Assembly: GCA_012840405.1 (NCBI GenBank)
Contig: DULM01000036.1
Location: 1-37,534 of the forward strand
Direction: 5' to 3'
DNA: 37,534 bases
Source of the DNA: Syntrophomonadaceae bacterium
GTDB lineage: Bacteria > Bacillota > DSM-12270 > Thermacetogeniales > Thermacetogeniaceae
Below the pieces are notes generated by a model. The model worked only from the letters and a program-made list of their open reading frames with translations. It was not told where the DNA came from and searched no databases. This document shows positions 22,868 to 29,939 of this stretch, piece after piece (positions within the stretch are counted from its first letter, which is position 1; each line of letters starts with the position of its first letter). Made by a program: the position numbers and the translations under genes.

Positions 22868-24372
22868 CGGATAAACCCACCTGCATATCCAGGGTCTGCT
22901 TTCAGCACAATGGTCAACAGCATGCTGCTCAGGTTTTTCCCCGAGGAACCAGGCTCAGGCCTTCCCTTAACCATGATCTGTGAAATTAAAGCCCTGACCA
23001 AAAAGCTTTTATCCTTAAAACTGAGTTGATCGATCCCCTCCAATACTTGCTGTGCCAGCCTCTGTAGCTCTTTTTCCGCTATTGTTTTTCCTGCCCTTTC
23101 AAGCCGCTGTTCCAATTCCAGTTTTCTCTTTTTTAATCTCTCCTCCCGGCTTTTGATAGTCAAAAGCTTTTTCCTGGTTTCCTCATCCAACTCCAGGAGG
23201 CCGGCAGCCAGGGCTGAGGTAACAGTTATCCTTCCCTTTTCAATTTTGCTCAACCGCTTTATCAACAGGTCATATTCCCTTTTCAGTTCATCGATACTTG
23301 ATGCTGCAGCCGCCTCCCTGGCAACAGCCAGAGGGTCACAGAAAAAAACTTTAAGCTGTTCCCAAACTGATCTTTCCAGCAAATCAGCTGCCACTGTTTT
23401 GGCCGGACGGCATCCCTGTTTTTGTGATACAGCCCTGGAGCGGCGGCAGGTATAACAGCGTCTTCCTTTCCCCCACCAGCTCAGATAGGCACCACCCATA
23501 GTGTTTCCACAATCAGCACAGATTAATAATCCGGAGAGAAGATAGCTGCTGCTCTTTTTAGACCATTTCCTTTGGATAGAATGAAGTTTGTCCTGGGCCT
23601 GCTGCCAGGTTTCCCGGTCCACAATAGCTGGAACAGGTATAGTGATCACCTCATCTGGAGGCCGCTTTTTCCCGTACTGCCACTCACCCTTAAAAACCGG
23701 ATTGTTTAAGATCTGCTTTACCACCTGGCGGTGCCAAAAATCCTTCCCCCGGCGTGTGGGAACCTTTAAATCATTTAAGCGGTTGGCCACCCCTGCTATT
23801 CCGATCTCCTCTTGAGTAAACCAGCGAAAAATTCTGCGCACCACATCAGCTTCATCATCATCCAGTGAAACCTCTCCTGTGGCAGGGTTATAGCGATAGC
23901 CATAAACATCAAAATTAACAGGAATTCCACCCTGCCGGGCCTTCTGCAGCTTGCCCCGTGTGACCCGTTCCCTTATTTTTTCTCTTTCATATTCAGCAAT
24001 AGCGCCTTTGATGGAGTAAAATAAGCGGCCTTCTGGGGTTGTTTTCCACTCAAAATCGAGAAACTCCAACCTGACCCCTGCTTTTTCAAACTCTTCACTG
24101 AGCAAAAGCTGATGTGCTAGTTTGCGGGAAAGCCGGTCCGGATCCCTTAAAATAATGCATTCAACCTGCCCTGAATCAACCGCATCCCTGAGTGCGTTAA
24201 GGCCTGGACGATCTAAAACAGCACCTGAAACCCCTTCATCAGCGAAGATTAAGACCTTATCTGCACCTAGCTCTTTTGCCCTTTTACAGCAGGCTTCTTT
24301 TTGTTCGCTGAGACTATAGCCATGGATTGCCTGCTCCTCAGTGCTTACCCTGATATAGACCGCGGCGCGCAA
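22864..24372 (-). CDS. Large serine recombinase of the sigK element (SpoIVCA family)
   Basis: This 502-residue site-specific recombinase is predicted to excise the element during sporulation. The catalytic Ser10 is in [12 protein letters not shown]. The resolvase domain continues through RDPDRLSR and [11 protein letters not shown] (to about 145). A recombinase domain follows ([10 protein letters not shown] to NPVFKGEW), then a zinc-ribbon ([10 protein letters not shown] near 286, CYTC and GC about 30-45 residues later), a coiled coil (about 370-450) and a C-terminal tail. All catalytic-domain landmarks seem intact. It starts from TTG with GAAGGGAAAAGGGA before it, and overlaps the 58-codon gene by 28 bases. 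Identity as SpoIVCA rests on location. Confidence 0.92.
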   Translation of the reverse strand: MRAAVYIRVSTEEQAIHGYSLSEQKEACCKRAKELGADKVLIFADEGVSGAVLDRPGLNALRDAVDSGQVECIILRDPDRLSRKLAHQLLLSEEFEKAGVRLEFLDFEWKTTPEGRLFYSIKGAIAEYEREKIRERVTRGKLQKARQGGIPVNFDVYGYRYNPATGEVSLDDDEADVVRRIFRWFTQEEIGIAGVANRLNDLKVPTRRGKDFWHRQVVKQILNNPVFKGEWQYGKKRPPDEVITIPVPAIVDRETWQQAQDKLHSIQRKWSKKSSSYLLSGLLICADCGNTMGGAYLSWWGKGRRCYTCRRSRAVSQKQGCRPAKTVAADLLERSVWEQLKVFFCDPLAVAREAAAASSIDELKREYDLLIKRLSKIEKGRITVTSALAAGLLELDEETRKKLLTIKSREERLKKRKLELEQRLERAGKTIAEKELQRLAQQVLEGIDQLSFKDKSFLVRALISQIMVKGRPEPGSSGKNLSSMLLTIVLKADPGYAGGFIR

Positions 24373-24521
24373 TCCCTTTTCCCTTCTTTCTCCATTAACT
24401 CCAGCACCTTTTTACCCAGAAAACAAAAAGCAGATTCTATGCCATCACCACCTGCAAAAACAAACCGCACTTCCGGATCATTCTGCTTTTTGTTTGCTTC
24501 TTTGGTCTGAAGCTTTGCCAT
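24345..24521 (-). CDS. 58-residue protein of the sigK element
   Basis: ATG at 24521 is preceded by GAAAGGGGGG; the product runs MAKLQTKEANKKQNDPEVRF to CAPRSISG and contains FVFAGGDGIESAFCFLGKK. It is basic at the start, and its 3-prime end overlaps the recombinase start by 28 bases, so the two are likely translated together. I know no family for it. In Clostridioides difficile a small protein acts as the directionality factor for skin excision, so this could be a counterpart; that is inference. A weak sigma-E-like promoter (GCATAGG, 15 bases, CGTATTAA) lies about 20-60 bases upstream of its start. Confidence 0.65.
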   Translation of the reverse strand: MAKLQTKEANKKQNDPEVRFVFAGGDGIESAFCFLGKKVLELMEKEGKRDCAPRSISG

Positions 24522-24602
24522 ACTGAAGGCCCCCCTTTCTCTGAAATTAATACGAATCCCACAGATTGTCCTATGCATGGGCAAATGTTATTTTATTCCG
24601 CA

Positions 24603-24633
24603 GGCTTCTGTCATCAGCTTGGAGATCCTCATG
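24603..24633. other. Right attachment site of the sigK element
   Basis: TGTCATCAG (24609-24617) is the inner arm; GA at 24622-24623 is the likely crossover; GAGATCCTCATG (24622-24633) is in frame with the sigK 3-prime half. Relative to the left site, GAGATCCT and ATG match with one G/C change between them. Confidence 0.75.
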
Positions 24634-24987
24634 TTCCTGCGGGCATCAAAGAAGAGCAGGAGTGAGGTTTTCCTTTATGACCCTATCGGTACAGATAAAG
24701 AGGGCAATGAGATAACCCTGATCGATATCCTGGGAACAGACCCTGATTCTGTATCAGAATTGGTTGAGAAATTTTATGAATCCCGTCTGGTACTGGAAAA
24801 GCTTAAAAAATTAAGCAAACGGGAGCGAAAGGTTTTAGAACTGCGGTATGGCCTTGGAGGTGAGCGCCGCAAAACACAGCGGGAGATCGCCCGTTTATTC
24901 GGAATCTCCCGCAGTTATGTCTCTCGCATTGAAAAAAAAGCATTGACCAAACTGTTTAATGAACTGACCTCAAACAGCGAAAAATAG
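24622..24987 (+). CDS. sigK: sigK 3-prime segment: sigma-K C-terminal half
   Basis: Codons 115-235 of the reconstructed gene. EILMFLRASKKSRSEV finishes region 2, LYDPIGTDKEGNEITLIDIL is the family block after it, and region 4 is KTQREIARLFGISRSYVSRI, a near-perfect match to sigma-K. An open frame extends left to 24577, but those residues come from the element and have no ribosome site, so this half is not expected to be translated until excision. The C-terminus ends LFNELTSNSEK, shorter than in B. subtilis. The DUF1540 gene follows after 73 bp. Confidence 0.92.
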   Translation, partial: EILMFLRASKKSRSEVFLYDPIGTDKEGNEITLIDILGTDPDSVSELVEKFYESRLVLEKLKKLSKRERKVLELRYGLGGERRKTQREIARLFGISRSYVSRIEKKALTKLFNELTSNSEK

Positions 24988-25060
24988 ATGCAGAATAATT
25001 TTCGCAGTTACCGTCCACAATAGAAATGAAAAAATCTATCAAGGTAAAGGAGCGAAGAAA

Positions 25061-25312
25061 ATGGAACATAACCAGCATATTCACTGTTTAGTTGAGAACT
25101 GCCACTACTGGGGTCAGGGTAATGTTTGTCAGGCCAATGAAATCATGGTCACCACAGATGAATTTGGGGCAAGCCAGCCCGATGAGGTAGATGCCAAACG
25201 CGCCCCATCCCTTTCCACAACACCTGCAGATAGCTGTATGGATACCTGCTGCAAAACCTTTGTTCCTCGGAATGGAGATACCAAAGTTGACGGTGTTCAA
25301 AAAATGTCCTGA
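25061..25312 (+). CDS. DUF1540 protein
   Basis: This 83-residue Cys-rich protein contains CLVENCHYWGQGNVCQANEI near 8-28 and a distal DSCMDTCCKTFVP. This is the DUF1540 pattern (V-x-NC-x-Y...N-x-C, then a TxC pair), common in spore-forming Firmicutes and of unknown role; its cysteines suggest metal binding. ATG has AAAGGAG about nine bases upstream. It stands downstream of sigK and overlaps the next small gene by one base. Confidence 0.82.
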   Translation: MEHNQHIHCLVENCHYWGQGNVCQANEIMVTTDEFGASQPDEVDAKRAPSLSTTPADSCMDTCCKTFVPRNGDTKVDGVQKMS

Positions 25313-25452
25313 TGGAGTGTCAGCAGTTGGATGAACAAAAACAGGATCCTGCAGAACCCTTATTAGTAGAGGAAGATACAGGTTCGGCTCCATACATCGC
25401 AGTTAATAAAGATCGAACCAAAAAAATAAAACTGAACAAAAAGAAAAAATAA
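25312..25452 (+). CDS. 46-residue protein coupled to DUF1540
   Basis: TGATG links the DUF1540 stop to this ATG. The product starts MECQQLDEQKQDPAEPLLVE, is acidic in its first half, and ends in a very basic tail (NKDRTKKIKLNKKKK). No family is recognised. There is no separate ribosome site beyond the upstream gene, so translational coupling is likely. The bidirectional terminator begins six bases after the stop. Confidence 0.6.
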   Translation: MECQQLDEQKQDPAEPLLVEEDTGSAPYIAVNKDRTKKIKLNKKKK

Positions 25453-25457
25453 AAAGA

Positions 25458-25492
25458 TCAACCCCTGTCATTCCTCTGAAGACAGGGGTTGA
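25458..25492. terminator. Bidirectional terminator between the 46-codon gene and the PBP gene
   Basis: TCAACCCCTGTC and GACAGGGGTTGA form a perfect 12-bp stem with an 11-base loop; A- and T-rich runs flank both sides. The stop codon and last codons of the converging PBP gene fall inside the hairpin. Confidence 0.85.
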
Positions 25493-27168
25493 ATTTTGGT
25501 CTGCTGCAGAGCAGCAATTATGTCCTTGAACAGAACTGCAGCAGATTCTCCCCCAGAGCCTCCCTCCTCTACAAAAACAGCTACAGCCAATTGTGGTTTA
25601 TCAAGGGGGGCATAACCGACGAACCAGGCATTGTTAACAGGCTGCCCCTTTGCATCCTTTGCTCCGGTTTCTGCTGAACCGGTTTTACCGGCACTGCCTA
25701 AAAATGGGATATCAGCCTTTTTCCCTGTTCCCTCCTTTACAGTGAGTTCCATCATTTTCTGCAGTTCCCTGCAGACACTTTCAGGTAGCACCCTCGTGGG
25801 AGCAGGTCTCGTAATCTCCCTGACTGTTTCACCCCTTGTATCACAAATTTTTTTAACAAGAGAGGGTTGCAGATACTCCCCTCCTCTGGCAACTGTAGCT
25901 GCCAGTGCAGCCAGGTTAACAGGGCTGATTTGAACCCCCTCCTGTCCTAAAGCAGCATTACCCAGTTGTCCATCATATTTTCCGATCTTTATTTTGCCCC
26001 CCGGTGAGGTGGGTCCTTCATAACCAATCACAGACTTTGTCAAACCCAGCTGTTCTGCATAATCCTCCAATCTTTCCCGGCCCAGGCCCAGAGCCAGTTC
26101 TACAAAGACTTGATTACAGGAGTTGGCAAAAGCCTCTCGAAAAGAGATTTCCCCGTGGCCATCTTTTTTCCAGCAGGATATGGCCTCACCACTAGCAAAA
26201 CGATATTTTCCTTCACAGGTAAAGGTCTCATCAGGAGTAACAACTCCTTCTGCCAGAGCAGCTGCCGCTACCACAATTTTAAAAATTGAACCAGGGTGGT
26301 AAAGTTCTGTACTGCGGTCAATCTCTTCCCCAGACAGCCCAGCTTTACTATATGAGTAAGAGGGGCGGCTGGCTATTGCTCTCACTTCCCCTGTGGGAAT
26401 ATCGATTACAACTGCAGCCCCTTTGACAGCTTTTTCATCCAACACTTTTTCCACCACTTGCTGGACATCAAGATCCAAGGTGAGCACCACATCATTTCCT
26501 CTGGCAGCAATTCCCTTATCCCCCCGCAATAAAAGCTCTCTGCCAGGGATCGGCTTACCCCGCCTGTCTACCACAACGGCCAATTCCAGAGCGGGCTCTG
26601 CCGGAGACAGTTCCTCATTGTAAAATTTCTCAATCCCGCTTTTCCCCTCTTCCGGCTTTTGTTGAAATATACTGCCACTGGTATAGCCCACAATATGCTT
26701 GGCTAAATCAGACCCATGGCGCTGCTCATAGGAAAAAGAATAGATGCCAGCTATCTGTTGGGATAAGATCTTTTGTGCCTCACTCTCAGTTAGGGTAATG
26801 TCAGGAACAAAGGGGTTCCCCTTTTTCAGATTAGCCTCAAAATCAGCTGCTAGCTTCAGAGCATCATCTTCGGAAAGCATAGACATCAGTTGCTGGCAAC
26901 ACTCCACAGGATCAGATAGCAGAGAAGGAAAGACAACCATCCGATAGACTGTTTGGTAATCCAGCAGCGACCGGCCCTTCAGGTCTTCGATATCTCCCCT
27001 GAAAAAGTTGCCGATTTTATAACTGATAAGCCGCTGCTCAACCGCCTTTAAAGCCAGTTCTTCACCTTTAGCCAACTGTAGATAGGCAAGTTTTCCCTCC
27101 AGAAAAAGAAAAACCAAAAGAAAACAGAAAAAGAGGAAGATAAACCGTGATTCTCTCCGATAATACAA
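25468..27168 (-). CDS. Penicillin-binding transpeptidase (PBP2/SpoVD-like class B)
   Basis: This 566-residue protein cross-links peptidoglycan outside the membrane. A signal-anchor helix lies at about 9-28. The N-terminal pedestal region runs to about 230, and the transpeptidase domain holds all three motifs: SxxK in PGSIFKIV (about 292), SxN in ANSCNQVF (about 347) and KTG in AGKTGSAETG (about 494). No PASTA repeats follow. TTG at 27168 has GGAGGTG six bases upstream. It follows mltG and could act in elongation, division or spore cortex; I cannot tell which. Confidence 0.9.
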   Translation of the reverse strand: MYYRRESRFIFLFFCFLLVFLFLEGKLAYLQLAKGEELALKAVEQRLISYKIGNFFRGDIEDLKGRSLLDYQTVYRMVVFPSLLSDPVECCQQLMSMLSEDDALKLAADFEANLKKGNPFVPDITLTESEAQKILSQQIAGIYSFSYEQRHGSDLAKHIVGYTSGSIFQQKPEEGKSGIEKFYNEELSPAEPALELAVVVDRRGKPIPGRELLLRGDKGIAARGNDVVLTLDLDVQQVVEKVLDEKAVKGAAVVIDIPTGEVRAIASRPSYSYSKAGLSGEEIDRSTELYHPGSIFKIVVAAAALAEGVVTPDETFTCEGKYRFASGEAISCWKKDGHGEISFREAFANSCNQVFVELALGLGRERLEDYAEQLGLTKSVIGYEGPTSPGGKIKIGKYDGQLGNAALGQEGVQISPVNLAALAATVARGGEYLQPSLVKKICDTRGETVREITRPAPTRVLPESVCRELQKMMELTVKEGTGKKADIPFLGSAGKTGSAETGAKDAKGQPVNNAWFVGYAPLDKPQLAVAVFVEEGGSGGESAAVLFKDIIAALQQTKIQPLSSEE

Positions 27169-27169
27169 T

Positions 27170-27221
27170 AAGGCACCTCCCCAACAGCTTTATTAATATA
27201 GGGTGCTCCAGGAGGTGCCTT
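27170..27221 (-). promoter_or_regulatory. Hairpin that would hide the PBP gene's ribosome site
   Basis: AAGGCACCTCC (27170-27180) and GGAGGTGCCTT (27211-27221) are perfect 11-bp inverted repeats, 30 bases apart. On the transcript, the downstream arm contains the GGAGGTG that precedes the PBP start, so pairing would block initiation. There is no T run, so it does not look like a terminator. Confidence 0.6.
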
Positions 27222-27256
27222 CTTATACACAAAATACCAATCCAATATCTCAGCAA

Positions 27257-28324
27257 TTAATTTTGATAACGCCTTGATGCTTTTTGGTGTTCCTGAAAGG
27301 TTTTGCTGAAATAATGAGATCCATCCCCTCTGGCAACAAAAAACAGGTAGTCCACATCTGCCGGATAGAGAACAGCCTTGATGGAAGCCAGGCCAGGATT
27401 GGCAATTGGTCCCGGTGGTAATCCTGTATGCAGATAGGTGTTATAAGGAGAAGGATTCTGAAGATCCTTATTGGTCAGCTTTTCCTTTTGTTTACCTAAT
27501 ATATACTGAACAGTGGCACAGGACTCCAATCTCATACCCTTATCCAAGCGGTTTAAAAATACAGCAGCTATCTTGGGGCGCTCCTCCTCCAGTTTGGCCT
27601 CCCGTTCAACTAGGGATGCCAGGATCACAACTTCTCTGACAGTTAACCCCATCTCATCTGCCCGCTGCTGTAATTCGGCGGTGAAAACCGATTGAAATTT
27701 ATCCAGCATCATTTTAATTATTTCTTCCTCAGTCATACTCGGCCTTAGTTGATAGGTTGAGGGGAAAAGAAAACCCTCCATTCGCTGCGGGCCTGTCCCT
27801 GTTACATTCTCCAAAAAGGGGTATTCATAGTCAGCCATTAATGCTTCCTGGAATTGATCAGGAGTTACTATCCCTTTTTTGGTCAGCAGGTCCCCAATCT
27901 GTTTGACAGTGTAACCTTCAGGGATAGTAACAGTAATCGTAGCGATCTTCCCAGAACTGATGCAATCAATTATTTCCTTCATTGACCAGCTATTGCTGAT
28001 CTGGTAGATACCTGCCTGCATTTTTTTATCCTGTCCGGTCAAAAGCCCGTAATAGGCAAAATATTTGCTGCTCTTGATCAAATTATTGCGTGCTAAAGTT
28101 TCTCCTATATCTTTAATATTGGAACCAGGGCTGATCTCAACTGTAACTAGCTGAGCATCAGAAGGGGAGGTGCAGACAGGCTCTGCCAGCCAGTTCAGAT
28201 AATGCCAGCAGCTGATACAGACAATCATAAGCGATAGTATAATAAAAATCCCAAAACGCAGGGGATAAACAGCAGGTTTGAAAAATGAAAGCAGATTTTC
28301 TTTAATATTCTCTATGGATGGCAT
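27257..28324 (-). CDS. mltG: Endolytic transglycosylase MltG (YceG family)
   Basis: This 355-residue bitopic membrane protein cleaves nascent glycan strands. The membrane helix is at about 24-43. A LysM-like region with TVTIPEGYTVKQIGDLLTKK near 128-147 follows, then the catalytic block VVILASLVEREAKLEEERP with the key Glu near 240. FLNRLDKGMRLESCATVQYI and PYNTYLHTGLPPGPIANPG complete the family pattern. ATG at 28324 follows GGAGAGGGAAG. A clear sigma-A promoter lies just upstream, and the PBP gene follows. Confidence 0.94.
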   Translation of the reverse strand: MPSIENIKENLLSFFKPAVYPLRFGIFIILSLMIVCISCWHYLNWLAEPVCTSPSDAQLVTVEISPGSNIKDIGETLARNNLIKSSKYFAYYGLLTGQDKKMQAGIYQISNSWSMKEIIDCISSGKIATITVTIPEGYTVKQIGDLLTKKGIVTPDQFQEALMADYEYPFLENVTGTGPQRMEGFLFPSTYQLRPSMTEEEIIKMMLDKFQSVFTAELQQRADEMGLTVREVVILASLVEREAKLEEERPKIAAVFLNRLDKGMRLESCATVQYILGKQKEKLTNKDLQNPSPYNTYLHTGLPPGPIANPGLASIKAVLYPADVDYLFFVARGDGSHYFSKTFQEHQKASRRYQN

Positions 28325-28351
28325 AGCCAGCTTCCCTCTCCTATTTTCTTC

Positions 28352-28380
28352 ATTATAGCAACCTTAACAAAGAGTGACAA
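28352..28380 (-). promoter_or_regulatory. Sigma-A promoter of mltG
   Basis: TTGTCA (28375-28380), 17 bases, then TATAAT (28352-28357) on the minus strand, about 28 bases before the mltG start. Confidence 0.75.
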
Positions 28381-28454
28381 CCTTCGACATAATGAAAATG
28401 AAAAACAATCTTGCTTGCCATCTATTGGAAAACAATATTTCAATCTGTTGTTTC

Positions 28455-28463
28455 TGGTATAAT
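28455..28463 (+). promoter_or_regulatory. Extended -10 promoter of the metallo-hydrolase gene
   Basis: TGGTATAAT is a TGn-extended -10 box; no good -35 box sits at the right distance. It lies about 30 bases before the likely start. Confidence 0.5.
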
Positions 28464-28494
28464 ATAGTAAATAATTTTTTAAGGGGTGAGGGTT

Positions 28495-29451
28495 TTGGAT
28501 CAGGGAAAGGCAGAACTAAACAGAGGAGATCATGGATCAAATACAAAGAGAGCGCTGCAGCTATTGAAAAAGAAAGAGAACCAGCTACAAGTCTTTGATC
28601 TGGCTTTTCCCTTTAGAGACAGTGTGATCTCTTTGATCGGTATTACAGACTGCAACCCTGAACGCAATTTAGGGGATTATCAGAATATGGGATACTTTCT
28701 TCTCAATGAAAAGAAACAAAAAGCAGTGGTTATCGACCCTGGCCTGAGAGAAGCGGGTTGGATCAGGGATCTACTGGGAATCCAGAAGTGTGATGTTATT
28801 TTTTCACATTTTCACTTGGATCACTGGATCGGGTATGAAGCATTTTCCAATGGACATATTTTTGCTTCCTCATTATGTAAAACTGTCCTTACTAAAATGG
28901 TGGGAGCGGAGAGAACGGGAAAAAGTATTTTTGTAGAGGGCCGTCTCAACGATTATCACCGGCGCCCTTTGCCCTTAAGAGCAGTCAATGACGCAGAACG
29001 CCTACTTCCTTTTCGGGAAAGCATTGACACAGTTACTGAACTGCATCCCTATATTAACTCCGACTTTGGCTTGGAATTCTTTGAACTACCCTACGGGCAG
29101 ACTGAAGGAACCCTTTACGGCTTGCTGAAAGCCGCAGGACTCAAAATTCTTTTTGCCAGCGACCTCTTTGTGATGGTCAATAACAGAATCATGGTTGAAC
29201 CCCATTATTCCTTTAAACCTGATATCATGGTGATCAGCGATATTATTATTATGCTGCGTGCCATTCTGGGAAAAAGTCTGCCCATCCACATTGATGAGAT
29301 AACCAGCAATTATATGAAAGAGATTGCCTGCCCTGATCTGCTGGCTATGGGACACGGTGTTTTCGAATTTTCCAAATACCGCTTAGAACTGGAGCACCTG
29401 CTTCAAGAACTGGAGGAATTACTCCGCATCACCAAAGAACACATTATTTAA
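28495..29451 (+). CDS. Metallo-beta-lactamase-fold hydrolase
   Basis: The likely start is TTG 28495, following AAGGGGTGAGG; GTG 28486 is an alternative. The 318-residue product has a 60-residue N-terminal extension, then the fold with VVIDPGLREAGWIRDLLG, SHFHLDHWIGYE (the HxHxDH metal motif), FFELPYGQTEGTLYGL, ILFASDLF (second metal-site Asp) and a late MGHGVFEF histidine. Such proteins can be thioesterases, phosphodiesterases or redox enzymes; the substrate cannot be told. It is divergent from mltG and a single-gene unit. Confidence 0.8.
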   Translation: MDQGKAELNRGDHGSNTKRALQLLKKKENQLQVFDLAFPFRDSVISLIGITDCNPERNLGDYQNMGYFLLNEKKQKAVVIDPGLREAGWIRDLLGIQKCDVIFSHFHLDHWIGYEAFSNGHIFASSLCKTVLTKMVGAERTGKSIFVEGRLNDYHRRPLPLRAVNDAERLLPFRESIDTVTELHPYINSDFGLEFFELPYGQTEGTLYGLLKAAGLKILFASDLFVMVNNRIMVEPHYSFKPDIMVISDIIIMLRAILGKSLPIHIDEITSNYMKEIACPDLLAMGHGVFEFSKYRLELEHLLQELEELLRITKEHII

Positions 29452-29466
29452 TCGTTGGAACCCCTT

Positions 29467-29499
29467 AAAAAACCGGTGACAAACAACTGATCACCGGTT
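29467..29499 (-). terminator. Terminator read on the minus strand
   Basis: AACCGGTGA (29471-29479) pairs with TCACCGGTT (29491-29499) around 11 bases. The minus strand then reads TTTTTT, so it ends transcription coming from the vanW-family gene, although over 400 bp away. It may also stop readthrough from the metallo-hydrolase gene. Confidence 0.65.
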
Positions 29500-29939
29500 C
29501 AATGTGGGAAGCAGGGGGACGTTCTTTTTGCTTCCCCGCTAGGGGACTGTCCCCCTGACCGGTCGGTTTATCCCTGCTAGCGCAGCGACCTGCGTAGGTT
29601 GTTACTTGCCCTTGACGAAGGAGCAGTAACGACAGCCAAAGCAAATTGCACCGCAGTACAAGGAAGCAGTCCCCAACTAGGCAGAACGATTACTTAATAG
29701 GAATTTCTAAATAAGAGCTGGTAATGACACCTGATTCAAATTTCAAATTCTGGCATCAGACCTTCCGGCATCCGATTTCTAAAATGGACGGCGTCATAGG
29801 AGCCGGTCAACTGTCGCCTGCGGATAGTATATGGGCAAATTAAACCGGAGCTAATGTCGCAAGCGCAGGGAAAATAAAATCAATCACTGGAACTATCCCC
29901 CTGATCGGTCCGATCAGTCAACCTGTCCCCCTGATCGGT
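29500..29939. other. Gene-free 440-bp stretch with short GC-rich repeats
   Basis: No coding region is convincing. CCCCCTGATCGGTC occurs at 29897-29910 and 29927-29940, with a variant CCCCCTGACCGGTC near 29563. A palindrome-like GGGGACTGTCCCC lies near 29552. Unlike the neighbouring genes, this looks like scattered intergenic repeat sequence. The last copy touches the vanW-family stop codon. Confidence 0.55.

Larger units (their letters stand above)
22844..24621. mobile_element. Minimal skin-like sigK intervening element (1,778 bp)
   Basis: The element interrupts sigK in the IENEI codons, where the skin elements of Bacillus subtilis also lie. It holds only two genes, a large serine recombinase and an overlapping 58-codon gene, both opposite in direction to sigK. 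The recombinase stop is 20 bp from the left crossover and shares bases with the truncated sigK stop. Excision between the two GAGATCCT copies joins codon 114 to GAG ATC CTC ATG TTC in frame, giving ENEILMFLRASKKSR, the sigma-K sequence expected. Known skin elements, such as about 48 kb in B. subtilis and about 15 kb in Clostridioides difficile, are far larger. Confidence 0.88.

Noticed and set aside
22502-24987. sigK as a pseudogene or two separate sigma fragments
   Set aside because: The halves share matched GAGATCCT borders, join in frame, and each is well conserved. An intact recombinase lies between, which fits programmed excision better than decay.
24577-24987. A separate sigma-like gene starting at 24577
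   Set aside because: The first 15 codons are element sequence with no ribosome site; similarity to sigma-K begins exactly at the crossover.
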